Assembly: GCA_046306335.1 (NCBI GenBank)
Contig: JBKDXM010000108.1
Span: 1-64,000 of the forward strand
Source of the DNA: UBA2386 sp046306335
Lineage (GTDB): Bacteria; Planctomycetota; UBA1135; UBA2386
Length of the DNA: 64,000 bases
Direction: 5' to 3'
The position numbers and the translations under genes are program-made. The notes below the pieces were generated by a model. It was not told where the DNA came from and ran no database searches. It saw only the letters and a program-made list of their open reading frames with translations. Below are positions 31,706-39,216 of this stretch, in pieces (the stretch's first letter is position 1; every line of letters starts with the position of its first letter).

Positions 31706-33064
31706 TCAGACCTTCGTCAGCTCGAAGCCGCGGCGGTAGGACTTGCCGACCAGCGCCTGCGCCGTCGCGGAGTTCTTCACCTTCATCGCCGCGGCGTCCC
31801 ACTCGATGCGCTCGCCGGTGCGCAACGCGAGGTTGCCGAGCAGCATCGCCTCGGTGAACGGCGCCGCGTACTCGAAGTTCGCCATCGGCTGCTTGTTGTC
31901 GAGGATGCCCTGCAGCCACTCGTCGTGGATCCCGCTGACGCGCGGCAGCGTCGGCTTCGGCGTCTCGTACTGCAGCGGCTTGCCGTCCTTGTCGTACAGG
32001 TCGAAGCGCTCGCCGTAGTCGGTCGGCGAGTAGAGGATGCCCTTGCTGCCGACCAGCAGGAAGCCGCCGCTGCGCCACGTGACGCCCGGCAGCAGCGTCG
32101 CCGGCGGCAGGTCGCCGCCGTCGTACCAGACCATCTTGACCGGGCCGCGCGCGCCGCGGGCCGGGAACTGGAAGTTGATCGTGCTGCGCTTGGGGGCCGT
32201 CTCGTCGTTGCGGCCGTCGGCGACTGCCTCGACCGTCGTCGGCGCATCGAGTTCGAGCGCGTAGAACGGCAGGTTGGCGACGTGGCAGGCCATGTCGCCG
32301 AGCGCGCCGGTGCCGAAGTCCCACCACGCCCGCCACTGGAACGGCGCGTAGCCCTTGAAGTCGCCGTCCTTGCGGCCGGCGGCGTATGGCCGCCACGCTG
32401 CCGGCCCGAGCCAGAGGTCCCAGCGGAACGTGGCCGGGATCGGGTCGACGTGCTTGGGACGGCCGATGCCCTGCGGCCAGATCGGCCGGTCGGTCCAGAC
32501 GTGCACCTCGGTCACCGTGCCGATGACGCCGGCGCGGACGCATTCGGTCGCCGTGCGGAAGCCGTCCATGCACGTGCCCTGGTTGCCCATCGACGTGATG
32601 ACCTTGGTCTTGCGCGCGGCCTGCAGCAGCAGGCGCGCCTCCTCGACGGTGTGCGACAGCGGCTTCTGCACGAACACGTGGATGCCGCGCGCCATCGCCG
32701 CCAGCGCCGGGCCGGCGTGCAGGTGGTCGGGCGTGCTGACCGTCAGGGCGTCGAGCTTCTCGGCGTCCAGCAGGTCGCGCCAGTCCTCGTAGAACGCCGC
32801 CTTGGGGTGCTGCTCGCGCATCTGCCGCGCCTTGCCCTGGTCGACGTCGCACAGCGCCACGATGTCGTGGTTCTTGGCGCAGGCCTCGATGTCGGACAGG
32901 CCCTTGCCGCCGCAGCCGACGGCGCCGATGCGCAGGCGGCCGTTGGCGGACGGCCGCCGCAGGGTGGGGGCGGCGGCGAGGGCGGGGTGGGCGAAGCGGG
33001 CGGCGGCAGCGGCGGCGGCGCTGCCGACGAGGAAGTCACGACGCGACGTGCGGGCGTTGGCCAT
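31706..33064 (-). CDS. Tat-exported Gfo/Idh/MocA family oxidoreductase
   Basis: 452 aa. Twin-arginine signal SRRDFLVGSAAAAAAARFAHPALA (residues 7-30), Rossmann motif LRIGAVGCGGKGLSD, ALCDVD with the Asp that favours NAD, VSTPDHLHAGPALAAMARG, the EKP-equivalent VFVQKPLSH near 133 and the C-terminal domain with WWDFGTGALGDMACHVANLPF. The QKP variant in place of EKP is common in planctomycete members of this family. It is not close to the copy at 13918 (different C-terminal motifs). Substrate unknown. Convergent with the peptidase gene, stops 19 nt apart. Confidence 0.9.
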   Translation of the reverse strand: MANARTSRRDFLVGSAAAAAAARFAHPALAAAPTLRRPSANGRLRIGAVGCGGKGLSDIEACAKNHDIVALCDVDQGKARQMREQHPKAAFYEDWRDLLDAEKLDALTVSTPDHLHAGPALAAMARGIHVFVQKPLSHTVEEARLLLQAARKTKVITSMGNQGTCMDGFRTATECVRAGVIGTVTEVHVWTDRPIWPQGIGRPKHVDPIPATFRWDLWLGPAAWRPYAAGRKDGDFKGYAPFQWRAWWDFGTGALGDMACHVANLPFYALELDAPTTVEAVADGRNDETAPKRSTINFQFPARGARGPVKMVWYDGGDLPPATLLPGVTWRSGGFLLVGSKGILYSPTDYGERFDLYDKDGKPLQYETPKPTLPRVSGIHDEWLQGILDNKQPMANFEYAAPFTEAMLLGNLALRTGERIEWDAAAMKVKNSATAQALVGKSYRRGFELTKV

Positions 33065-33073
33065 CGTGCGGCC

Positions 33074-33079
33074 AACCTA
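33074..33079 (-). promoter_or_regulatory. Candidate -10 box TAGGTT
   Basis: On the minus strand TAGGTT followed by GGCCGCACG, 9 nt before the ATG at 33064, giving an essentially leaderless transcript. Confidence 0.35.
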
Positions 33080-33124
33080 GCCGTCGGCGCCCGCACGGCA
33101 TGTGCCGGGAACGTAACGACTTCT

Positions 33125-34573
33125 TCACTTCTTCGGCTGCTGGTGGGCCTCGCGACCGTGCCGGATCGCCGCCCACTTGTCGCCGTACACGAACGTCGGC
33201 GACTGCTCGTAGTCGTGGCATTGCGTGCACAACTGCGAGCCCTGGACGCCGCCGAGCAAGCCGAGCGGCTTCTGGCCGCCCGCGGCGACGTGCTCGGAGC
33301 CGGGACCGTGGCAACGTTCGCAACCGACGTCGGTCAGGTGCGGCGTGTCGGCGGCCGAGCGGAAGCCGCTGCGTTCACCGTAGCCGACGACGTGGCAGCC
33401 GACGCAGTCCGGGTAGGCGGTCACTGGCCAGCCGTAGCGTTTGGGGTCCTTCTCGGCGTCGACCAGCGTCTGCCACGCGTGCGCGTGCTTCGACTTCTCC
33501 CAATCGGCCATGGCCGTCGGATGGCAGGCGGCGCACGTCGACGTGCCGACGTAGCTGGCGCCGCTGGCCGTCGGCCGGCGCTCGGCCAATTGGGCCAACA
33601 GCCCTTGCGACTGCACGTCGTGGCGATGGGCCAGGATGAGGTCCTTGACCTGCGGATCGCCGCCACCGCCGGGAACCGTGCGACTTGCCGGCAGCGGCAC
33701 CAGCTCGCAGGCGACCTGCCCGCCGGCCGGTCCGCGGTGCAGCCAGCAGTCGAGCAGCACGCGGCCGCGCGAACCGGTGAACAGCAGCGGCACGTCGCCG
33801 ACGCGCGATGGCGCGGCCGTGGGCTCCGCGTAGGCGCTGTCGATCCCGATGACGAGATCCGGCGGCGGGTCGAGTTGCGGGATCAGTTGGCGGATCGCGG
33901 CGTCGTCACCGTGCGCCATCAGGATGCGCCGCGTCGCCGGTGTGGCGCCGTCCAGCGCCCGCCGCCAGCCCTCGGCCGGCGGCAGATGGGTGACGCCCGC
34001 GCCAGCGGACTCCCGGCGATCGAGCAACAGCGAAGCGACGCGCACGTCGACGCCACGGACGGACTTCGCGACGAAGGGCTGCGCCGGCCAGTCCGTCGCG
34101 TCGGTCACGAGGTCGGAAGCGACCACCGGCGCGCCGGCGAGGAAGGCGCGGTAGTCGGCGGCCGGCAGGCGCAGGTCGCGGCTGCCGACGCCGAGCGCGT
34201 CGTAGCGGCGTTGCATCGCGAACAGCGCCTGCGCGGCGGTCAGCAGCTTCAGCGCGTCGAGCGCGCTGTCGCCGTCGACGAGGTCGCCGCCTTCGAGCAG
34301 CAGGTCGTAGCCCGTCTGCTCGCCGACGTGCTGCATGCGCCGAGCGAGGCCGCCGAGCTGGCCGCTGGCGCACCCGCACGGTTCCAGCCGGCCGAGCATG
34401 GCCCCGCTGATCAGCAGGCGGATGCGGTCGGCTGGCGGGGTCGCGGCGGCCCGGGGCTCCTGCGTCGTCGCCGCCGCTGCGGGTTCGTTGCCGCATTGCG
34501 CCAAGGTGGCGACGACGGCGCCGAGGCACAGCGCCAACGGCGCAAGGACGGCGAGGCGGGGGCGGAGCGTCAT
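33125..34573 (-). CDS. Exported tetraheme c-type cytochrome with N-terminal metallophosphatase-like domain
   Basis: 482 aa. Signal or lipoprotein leader (CLGAVVATLAQCGN), then a domain with CGCASGQLGGLARR near residue 60 and GGDLVDGDSAL, reminiscent of the UshA/SoxB-type calcineurin-like domains that start planctomycete cytochrome fusions, though a full metal-binding set is not seen. The C-terminal half holds four CxxCH heme sites: CAACH, CVGCH, CERCH and CTQCH, as in cytochrome c-554-like proteins; further His residues (KHAHAWQ) could be axial ligands. A periplasmic electron carrier or multiheme reductase. It overlaps no gene but is 11 nt downstream of the DUF1573-like gene, so the two probably form an operon. 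Confidence 0.78.
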   Translation of the reverse strand: MTLRPRLAVLAPLALCLGAVVATLAQCGNEPAAAATTQEPRAAATPPADRIRLLISGAMLGRLEPCGCASGQLGGLARRMQHVGEQTGYDLLLEGGDLVDGDSALDALKLLTAAQALFAMQRRYDALGVGSRDLRLPAADYRAFLAGAPVVASDLVTDATDWPAQPFVAKSVRGVDVRVASLLLDRRESAGAGVTHLPPAEGWRRALDGATPATRRILMAHGDDAAIRQLIPQLDPPPDLVIGIDSAYAEPTAAPSRVGDVPLLFTGSRGRVLLDCWLHRGPAGGQVACELVPLPASRTVPGGGGDPQVKDLILAHRHDVQSQGLLAQLAERRPTASGASYVGTSTCAACHPTAMADWEKSKHAHAWQTLVDAEKDPKRYGWPVTAYPDCVGCHVVGYGERSGFRSAADTPHLTDVGCERCHGPGSEHVAAGGQKPLGLLGGVQGSQLCTQCHDYEQSPTFVYGDKWAAIRHGREAHQQPKK

Positions 34574-34584
34574 GGTGGTCGCGT

Positions 34585-35703
34585 TCAGCGGGCGAAGAGT
34601 ACCAGTTGGATCGGCAGGAAGGGGCCGACGTCGCCGTCCTTGCTCAGCCACGCGGTCGCGCGCACGCCGTCGGCGAGCCCGCCGACGTAGCGCACGTCCA
34701 TGCGCAGACGGCGCGGCGTCTCGACCACGGGTTCGAAGCGGATGGCGAAGTGCGCCGCGACGTCGCGGCCCTCGGCGTCCACCACGCGCTGCACGGTGAA
34801 GCCGACGGCGCGGTGTTCGTCGTGGTCGACGACCAGGACGTACTGGCCGCTGGCTTCCTCCTCGGTTTGCGCGCGCGCGAGGTCGGCGCGCAGCGACACC
34901 TTGTCGAGGGGAATGGCCTCGAGGTCGGGGATCGACTTCCAGGCGGCTTCGAGCGCCAACCGGTACCCCGGGATCGTCGTCGCGACGTCGATCCGGGCGC
35001 GGTGGTTGCCGACTTCGCCGGGCGCGCAGCGCGCGCGCAGCAGCCAGTGGCCATCGCCTTCGACCAGTTCGACGGTCAGCCGCGGGTCGCTGCTGGTCGC
35101 GGGACCGAACCGCGCATCGGCGTGGCGTTCGTCGCCGCGCAACGTCGTGACCAGCAGGCCCTGCCGGGAAGCCGCCACGCGGCCGAAGTCGAGCGTCGCC
35201 AGCGGCCGCACGTCGACCGGCGCGTCGATGGCGAAGCGGACGGTGAGCGGCCACTGCACGCGCGACCCGCCGGTCGTGTCGCCGATCGACTGCAGCACGA
35301 TGAAGCCGCGGCTCGCCGTGGCCTTGAGGTCGAGCGGCTCCTTGCGGGCGGTGTCGAGGGCGAGTCGCAGCACCAGCGACTCGCCCGCTGCCGGGCGGCT
35401 GCTCGCCGTGCCGGCCCCGTCGACGAAGCGCTCGGTCCCGTCGCGGCCGCGCAGCAGCAGTTCGGCGCGGCCGCAGGCGCAGTCGAAGTGCACGCGCAGC
35501 GGCACGTAGTCGTCGCCGATCACGGCGAGGTCGAGCGGGAACTCGTGCACGCGCGTCTCGCCGTGCGGCACGATCCCGAAGTCGTGATCGAGGACCAGCG
35601 GCGCGCGTGCGCCGGCCGGCGCTGCGGCCGGCGGCGTCGGCGCCGGCGCGGACGACCGGCCGCAGGCCACGGCCAGCACGAGCAGGCACACGCTGCGTTG
35701 CAT
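34585..35703 (-). CDS. DUF1573-like lipoprotein
   Basis: 372 aa. Lipobox LVLAVACGR (Cys about 14). The first module, LVLDHDFGIVPHGETRVHEFPLDL with the following HFDCACGRAEL, has the shape of DUF1573 (an Ig-like, HYDIN-related domain with a CxCG motif); a second, weaker module begins at ATLDFGRVAASRQG near 205. The rest is beta-rich. DUF1573 proteins of planctomycetes are exported and often sit next to cytochromes or thiol proteins, as here. Function unknown. Upstream gene of the pair with the tetraheme cytochrome. Confidence 0.7.
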   Translation of the reverse strand: MQRSVCLLVLAVACGRSSAPAPTPPAAAPAGARAPLVLDHDFGIVPHGETRVHEFPLDLAVIGDDYVPLRVHFDCACGRAELLLRGRDGTERFVDGAGTASSRPAAGESLVLRLALDTARKEPLDLKATASRGFIVLQSIGDTTGGSRVQWPLTVRFAIDAPVDVRPLATLDFGRVAASRQGLLVTTLRGDERHADARFGPATSSDPRLTVELVEGDGHWLLRARCAPGEVGNHRARIDVATTIPGYRLALEAAWKSIPDLEAIPLDKVSLRADLARAQTEEEASGQYVLVVDHDEHRAVGFTVQRVVDAEGRDVAAHFAIRFEPVVETPRRLRMDVRYVGGLADGVRATAWLSKDGDVGPFLPIQLVLFAR

Positions 35704-35710
35704 GGCCCCG

Positions 35711-35716
35711 ATAGTA
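35711..35716 (-). promoter_or_regulatory. Candidate -10 box TACTAT
   Basis: On the minus strand TACTAT with the spacer CGGGGCC, 7 nt before the ATG at 35703: another near-leaderless start. Confidence 0.4.
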
Positions 35717-35762
35717 GGCTGCGCCAGCGGCGTAACCGCCAGGAAGTTGCGGCCGGAAAGGG

Positions 35763-35795
35763 CCGCGGCCGCCCCAGGTGAGGGAGCGGCCGCGG
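35763..35795 (-). terminator. GC-rich hairpin, possible terminator of the sigma-54 regulator operon
   Basis: CCGCGGCCGC (35763-35772) and GCGGCCGCGG (35786-35795) are perfect inverted copies with a 13-nt loop. Read on the minus strand it is followed by CCCTTTCC, only a weak T tract. It lies 250 nt past the stop of the regulator gene at 36044; a role as a regulatory palindrome is equally possible. Confidence 0.35.
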
Positions 35796-36043
35796 GATTG
35801 TCGCCGGAGTGTCCGAGCGGTTTGGAGCACGTCGCGTGCCAACCGCGTCGCGCGGCGGCGCTGTCGATGGCATGGGCGTTGCGGGCCGACCCCGGTGCGC
35901 GTCTGGGGGACCGACGTCGCCGACCATGGCAGCGTCGCCATGGTGCCGCTGCCCGATGCGGCCCGCACGCAACCATGCCGGAACTGGGGGCGGCGATCCG
36001 CTGTTCCGCCGCCGTCGGGGCGAGCGCGTTGCGCGGCCCGGCG

Positions 36044-37429
36044 TCAGGACGCGAGACCGTGCCGCTTCAGCTTGCGGTGCAGGGTCGTGTAGTCGATCTG
36101 CAGCGCGCGGGCGGCTGCCGCCTTGTTGCCGTCGCAGGCGGCCAGGGTCTGACGCAGGATCGCCGCCTCCATGGCGTCGTTGGCGGCGCGCAGCCGTTCG
36201 GCCAGTGGACCGCTGTCGTCATTCGCCGCGATCGACGGAATCGGCGACGCCGTGGCCGTTCCGACCGGCGGCGCCAGCTCGAAGTCGGGGGCGTCGAGTT
36301 CGGCCGCCGCGGCCAGCAAGGCGGCGCGGCGGACGACGTTGCGCAGTTCGCGCAGGTTGCCGGGCCAGCCGTGCGCCATCAGCAAGCGCTCGGCCATCGG
36401 TGTGAAGCCGCGCACGTCGCGGCCCAACTCGTCGTTGGCTTCGGCGAGGAATCGGCGCGCGAAGTGCATGACGTCCTCGCGTCGTTCGCGCAGCGGCGGC
36501 AGCGCGATGGTGAACTCGGCGAGGCGGTGGTAGAGGTCGGTGCGGAAGCGGCCCGCCGCGACGTCGCGCTGCAGATCGGCGTTGGTCGCGGCCAGCAGCC
36601 GGGCACGGAAGGGCACCGGCTTGCTGCCGCCGATCGGCACGACCGCGCGTTCCTGCAGCGCGCGCAGCAGCTTCGCCTGCAGGGGGAGCGGCAGGGTGCC
36701 GATCTCGTCGAGGACCCGGGTGCCGCCGTCCGCCATCGGGAACAGCCCGGCGCGCGCGCGATCGGCCCCGGTGAACGCCCCGCGTTCGTGCCCGAAGAGC
36801 TGCGACTCGAGCAGGTGTTCCGGCAGCGCGCCGCAGTCGACGGCGACGAACGGGCCGCCGGCGTTCGGCGACAGCGCATGGAGCGCCCGGGCCGCGACCT
36901 CCTTGCCGGTGCCCGACTCGCCGCACAGCAGCACGGCGATGGCGTCTTGCGGGGCGACGAGCGCGATGGCGCGCCGCAACTGCTGCGCGGCACGGCTGGG
37001 TCCGAAGTCCGGCAGCCCGCTGGCGCGCGCGCGGCGCAGTTCCGCGACCTCGCGCTTGAGCCGGCTCTGCTCGGCGGCGCGGCGGACCGACAGTAGCAAG
37101 CGCTGCGGCTCGTACGGCTTGGCCTGGTAGTCGAAGGCACCTTCCTTCACGGCCTCGACGGCCGTGGCCAGGTCCTCGACCGCGCTCAGCAGCACGACCG
37201 GCACCTCGGGCGCGTCGCGGCGCAGCGTCCGCAGCAGTTCGATGCCGGGCAGTCGCGGCATGCGCATGTCGGACAGGACCACGTCCGGACTCGACTCGGC
37301 GATGGCACGCAGCGCGTCGTCGCCGTCGGCCGCCTCGCGTACGACGAAGCCCTCGTCCTCGAACAGTCCGCGCAGGACCCACCGCAGGTCCGGTTCGTCG
37401 TCGACGATCAGCAGTTCGAAGTTGCGCAT
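36044..37429 (-). CDS. NtrC-type sigma-54-dependent response regulator
   Basis: 461 aa. Receiver domain 1-115 with phospho-acceptor Asp54 (LSDMRMP) and Lys104 (YQAKPYEP); AAA+ domain with Walker A GESGTGKE (170-177), sigma-54 contact loop GAFTGA (217-222), Walker B-like GGTRVLDEIG and the FRTDLYHRL segment; C-terminal Fis-type helix-turn-helix (GNKAAAARALQIDYTTLHRKLKRHG). It should drive open-complex formation at sigma-54 promoters once phosphorylated by the kinase encoded directly upstream. The start overlaps the kinase end by 22 nt. Target genes are not visible. Confidence 0.93.
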   Translation of the reverse strand: MRNFELLIVDDEPDLRWVLRGLFEDEGFVVREAADGDDALRAIAESSPDVVLSDMRMPRLPGIELLRTLRRDAPEVPVVLLSAVEDLATAVEAVKEGAFDYQAKPYEPQRLLLSVRRAAEQSRLKREVAELRRARASGLPDFGPSRAAQQLRRAIALVAPQDAIAVLLCGESGTGKEVAARALHALSPNAGGPFVAVDCGALPEHLLESQLFGHERGAFTGADRARAGLFPMADGGTRVLDEIGTLPLPLQAKLLRALQERAVVPIGGSKPVPFRARLLAATNADLQRDVAAGRFRTDLYHRLAEFTIALPPLRERREDVMHFARRFLAEANDELGRDVRGFTPMAERLLMAHGWPGNLRELRNVVRRAALLAAAAELDAPDFELAPPVGTATASPIPSIAANDDSGPLAERLRAANDAMEAAILRQTLAACDGNKAAAARALQIDYTTLHRKLKRHGLAS

Positions 37430-38643
37430 GACGTGTTCCGTTGCGGCGTTGGCGTCGATGCGGCGGCTGCGGCGGCGAGCGGCAGCACGAGCAGTGCGCG
37501 AGACCCGCCGCGGCCGCGCGGGTGCAGTCGCAGCGCGCCGCCGAGTTCGGCGGCGATCCGGCGGCAGCTGACCAGTCCGAGCCCCGTGCCCCCGGGCTTC
37601 GTGGTGAAGAAGGGCGTGAACTTGTTGCGTCGGATGGTCGCCGGCAGGCCGGCGCCCCGGTCTTCGACCACCAGCGCGACCGCGTGGCGCTGCCGCATGG
37701 GCCGCGCCCGCAGCGTCACCGGTTGTCCGGCAGGCGAGGCTTGCAGCGCGTTCAGGCCGAGGTTCAGCAGCGCCTGCGTCAGCAGCGTGCGATCGGTGCG
37801 CAGCGGCGCGCAGGCGGCGGCGCTGCGGTCGATCGTCAGCGGCACGCCGCGTCGACGCGCTTCCGTGCGCAGGAGGTCCGCCACCTCTTCGAGCGCGCGC
37901 AGCGGCGGCACTTCGGTGGCCGTGCGCGTCTGCGGTCGCGCGAGGTCGATCAGCGCCTCGATGGTGCGGTCCGCCTTGTCGACGTTGCGCAGGATCACCG
38001 TCGCGTGCTCGGCGAGCTCGTGCTGCGTGCGCGGACGCCGGCACATCGACTCGACGCTGCCCTTGACGATGGTCAACGGATTGCGCAGGTCGTGGGCGAT
38101 GCTGGCGGCGAGCTCCGCGAGCATGCCGCGACGGTCGGCGTCGACGAGGTGCTGCTCGAGCTGCGAGCGTTCCGTCGTCGCCGCGTCGAGCTCCCCGCGC
38201 TGGCGCAGCTCGCGCTCGGCGAGCTGCCGATGGTTCGCGACGACGTGCGGGATCCACAGCATCAACCCGAACGTGCTCAAGGTGGTGCCGAGCAGGAAGA
38301 CCGCACCGGTGTCGCACACGAGGCGGACGTAGGCGAGGACGCTGTCGGGGACGTTTTGCGGCAGGTAGCCGATGCAGGCACTGGTCGTCGAGCCGGCGAA
38401 GTTGATGGCGAAGCCGGCGACGATCAGCGACATCGCCTCGCCGCGAAGCTCCGGACTGACCGCGGCGGCGCGGGCGAAGAACCACAGCAGCAGCCCGAAG
38501 TACGCGGGCGGCACCATCGCCGCCACCGACTCCGGCACTCCGGGCCACGCGAGCGCGATCGTGAGCACGGTCAGCAGCGCGCAGCTGACGTACGTGCCGC
38601 GCAGCGCATCGCCGGCGACGGAGGGGGCTCGGGCCCTTGCCAT
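37408..38643 (-). CDS. Membrane sensor histidine kinase
   Basis: 411 aa. Four hydrophobic segments in the first 130 residues (SCALLTVLTIALAW, AAMVPPAYFGLLLWFFAR, MSLIVAGFAINFAG, AVFLLGTTLSTFGLMLW) with no large periplasmic loop, a coiled linker, then the H box SIAHDLRNPLTIVKGS with His184, N box NLGLNALQAS, G1 DRGAGLP and G2 KPGGTGLGLVSCRR. A cognate kinase of the NtrC-like regulator, its 3' end overlapping that gene. Signals sensed within the membrane or from partners; ligand unknown. Upstream on the minus strand a GATAGC/TTATCG-rich stretch (38650-38680) may hold the promoter. Confidence 0.9.
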   Translation of the reverse strand: MARARAPSVAGDALRGTYVSCALLTVLTIALAWPGVPESVAAMVPPAYFGLLLWFFARAAAVSPELRGEAMSLIVAGFAINFAGSTTSACIGYLPQNVPDSVLAYVRLVCDTGAVFLLGTTLSTFGLMLWIPHVVANHRQLAERELRQRGELDAATTERSQLEQHLVDADRRGMLAELAASIAHDLRNPLTIVKGSVESMCRRPRTQHELAEHATVILRNVDKADRTIEALIDLARPQTRTATEVPPLRALEEVADLLRTEARRRGVPLTIDRSAAACAPLRTDRTLLTQALLNLGLNALQASPAGQPVTLRARPMRQRHAVALVVEDRGAGLPATIRRNKFTPFFTTKPGGTGLGLVSCRRIAAELGGALRLHPRGRGGSRALLVLPLAAAAAASTPTPQRNTSCATSNC

Positions 38644-38838
38644 GGGGCTGCTATCGGCGATGGGGGGGCGCGGCGATAAGCCCCCGACCTGATCGTTCGA
38701 TCGTCGTGCCGCGAAGTTCTTCGCGCCGTCGCGCAACCAAGCGGCCGCCCCGTGCCCCCGGGAGCGTGCGTCACGGCGGGCCACGCCGCCCGGCGCGCAC
38801 TGCAGTTGCCGTTCGTTCTGCTGCCGCACTTCCGTTTG

Positions 38839-38892
38839 CCCTGCCCTGCCCTGCCCTGCCCTGCCCTGTCCTGCCCTGGTCTGCCCTGCCCT
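38839..38892. repeat. CCCTG pentanucleotide tandem tract
   Basis: About ten imperfect copies of CCCTG, beginning as an uninterrupted run (CCCTGCCCTGCCCTGCCCTG) and decaying through CCTGT and CCTGG variants, then continuing as a loose CTCTG tract into the inverted repeat. Such a tract is prone to slippage and length variation. Confidence 0.8.
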
Positions 38893-38916
38893 GGTCTGCT
38901 CTGCTCGGCTCTGTGC

Positions 38917-38985
38917 TCTCTGTGTTCTCTGTGGTTGTTCTGCTTCCGCCGCAGCAGCAGAAAGGAACCACAGAGAACACAGAGA
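38917..38985. repeat. 20-bp perfect inverted repeat (CACAGAGAACACAGAGA-type element)
   Basis: TCTCTGTGTTCTCTGTGGTT at 38917-38936 pairs with all 20 bases of 38966-38985, leaving a 29-nt spacer. The arms are internally repetitive (AGAGAACAC twice) and low in GC. Elements of this sort with AACCACAGAGAACACAGAG arms recur between genes in a range of environmental bacterial genomes; a mobile or terminator-like hairpin is likely. Confidence 0.8.
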
Positions 38986-39088
38986 ACACGGAGGCCAGGC
39001 ACCGAGAGCCCAGCAACAGGCCGCCCCCAGCCGTCGCGGGGCAGCTGGTTGCAGTCCGCGAGCTTGCGCGCGCCGGCGGGTCCGGGCA

Positions 39089-39198
39089 CTCGCCGTCGAT
39101 CCTCGGCGAATCGACCGATTCGCGCCGGTCGTCGGCTTCGCCCCGACCGCGAATCCGCGCACCGGATCGGCGCGTGTCCCGTGACGCAGACTCCTAGG
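39089..39198 (-). repeat. Interspersed repeat, copy A
   Basis: About 110 bp whose reverse complement matches 42933-43042 at roughly nine of ten positions, including GATCCGGTGC, GCGGTCGGGGCGAAGCCGAC and GATTCGCCGAGGATCG. The copies lie in opposite orientation in two intergenic regions 3.8 kb apart, flanking the amidase-signalling gene block. Confidence 0.75.
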
Positions 39199-39216
39199 TC
39201 TTGCGGTTCGCCACGC

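Larger units (their letters stand above)
35704..36043. other. 340-nt intergenic region with promoter, strong hairpin and tRNA-like fragment
   Basis: Holds, from left to right: the promoter-like hexamer for the DUF1573 gene (35711-35716), a 10-bp GC inverted repeat (35763-35795), a stretch at 35806-35832 reading like the 5' half of a serine-type tRNA (GTGTCCGAGCGG followed by GGAGCACG) but with no anticodon or T arm, and an exact 21-bp sequence (35957-35977) that recurs at 28535-28555. No open frame with coding character is seen. Confidence 0.5.
38644..39216. other. 573-nt repeat-rich intergenic region
   Basis: Between the kinase start and the amidase stop. Contains a C-rich CCCTG tandem tract (38839-38892), a 20-bp perfect inverted repeat (38917-38985) and one copy of a 110-bp interspersed repeat (39089-39198). 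Base composition of the tandem tract and the inverted repeat is lower in GC and strand-biased, unlike the coding DNA. No believable gene is seen on either strand. Confidence 0.7.

Noticed and set aside
35806..35880. Complete tRNA-Ser gene
   Set aside because: Only the 5' part fits; the anticodon loop lacks U33, and there is no T arm or matching acceptor 3' strand.
38839..38985. CRISPR array
   Set aside because: Pentamer repeats without spacers and no cas genes.
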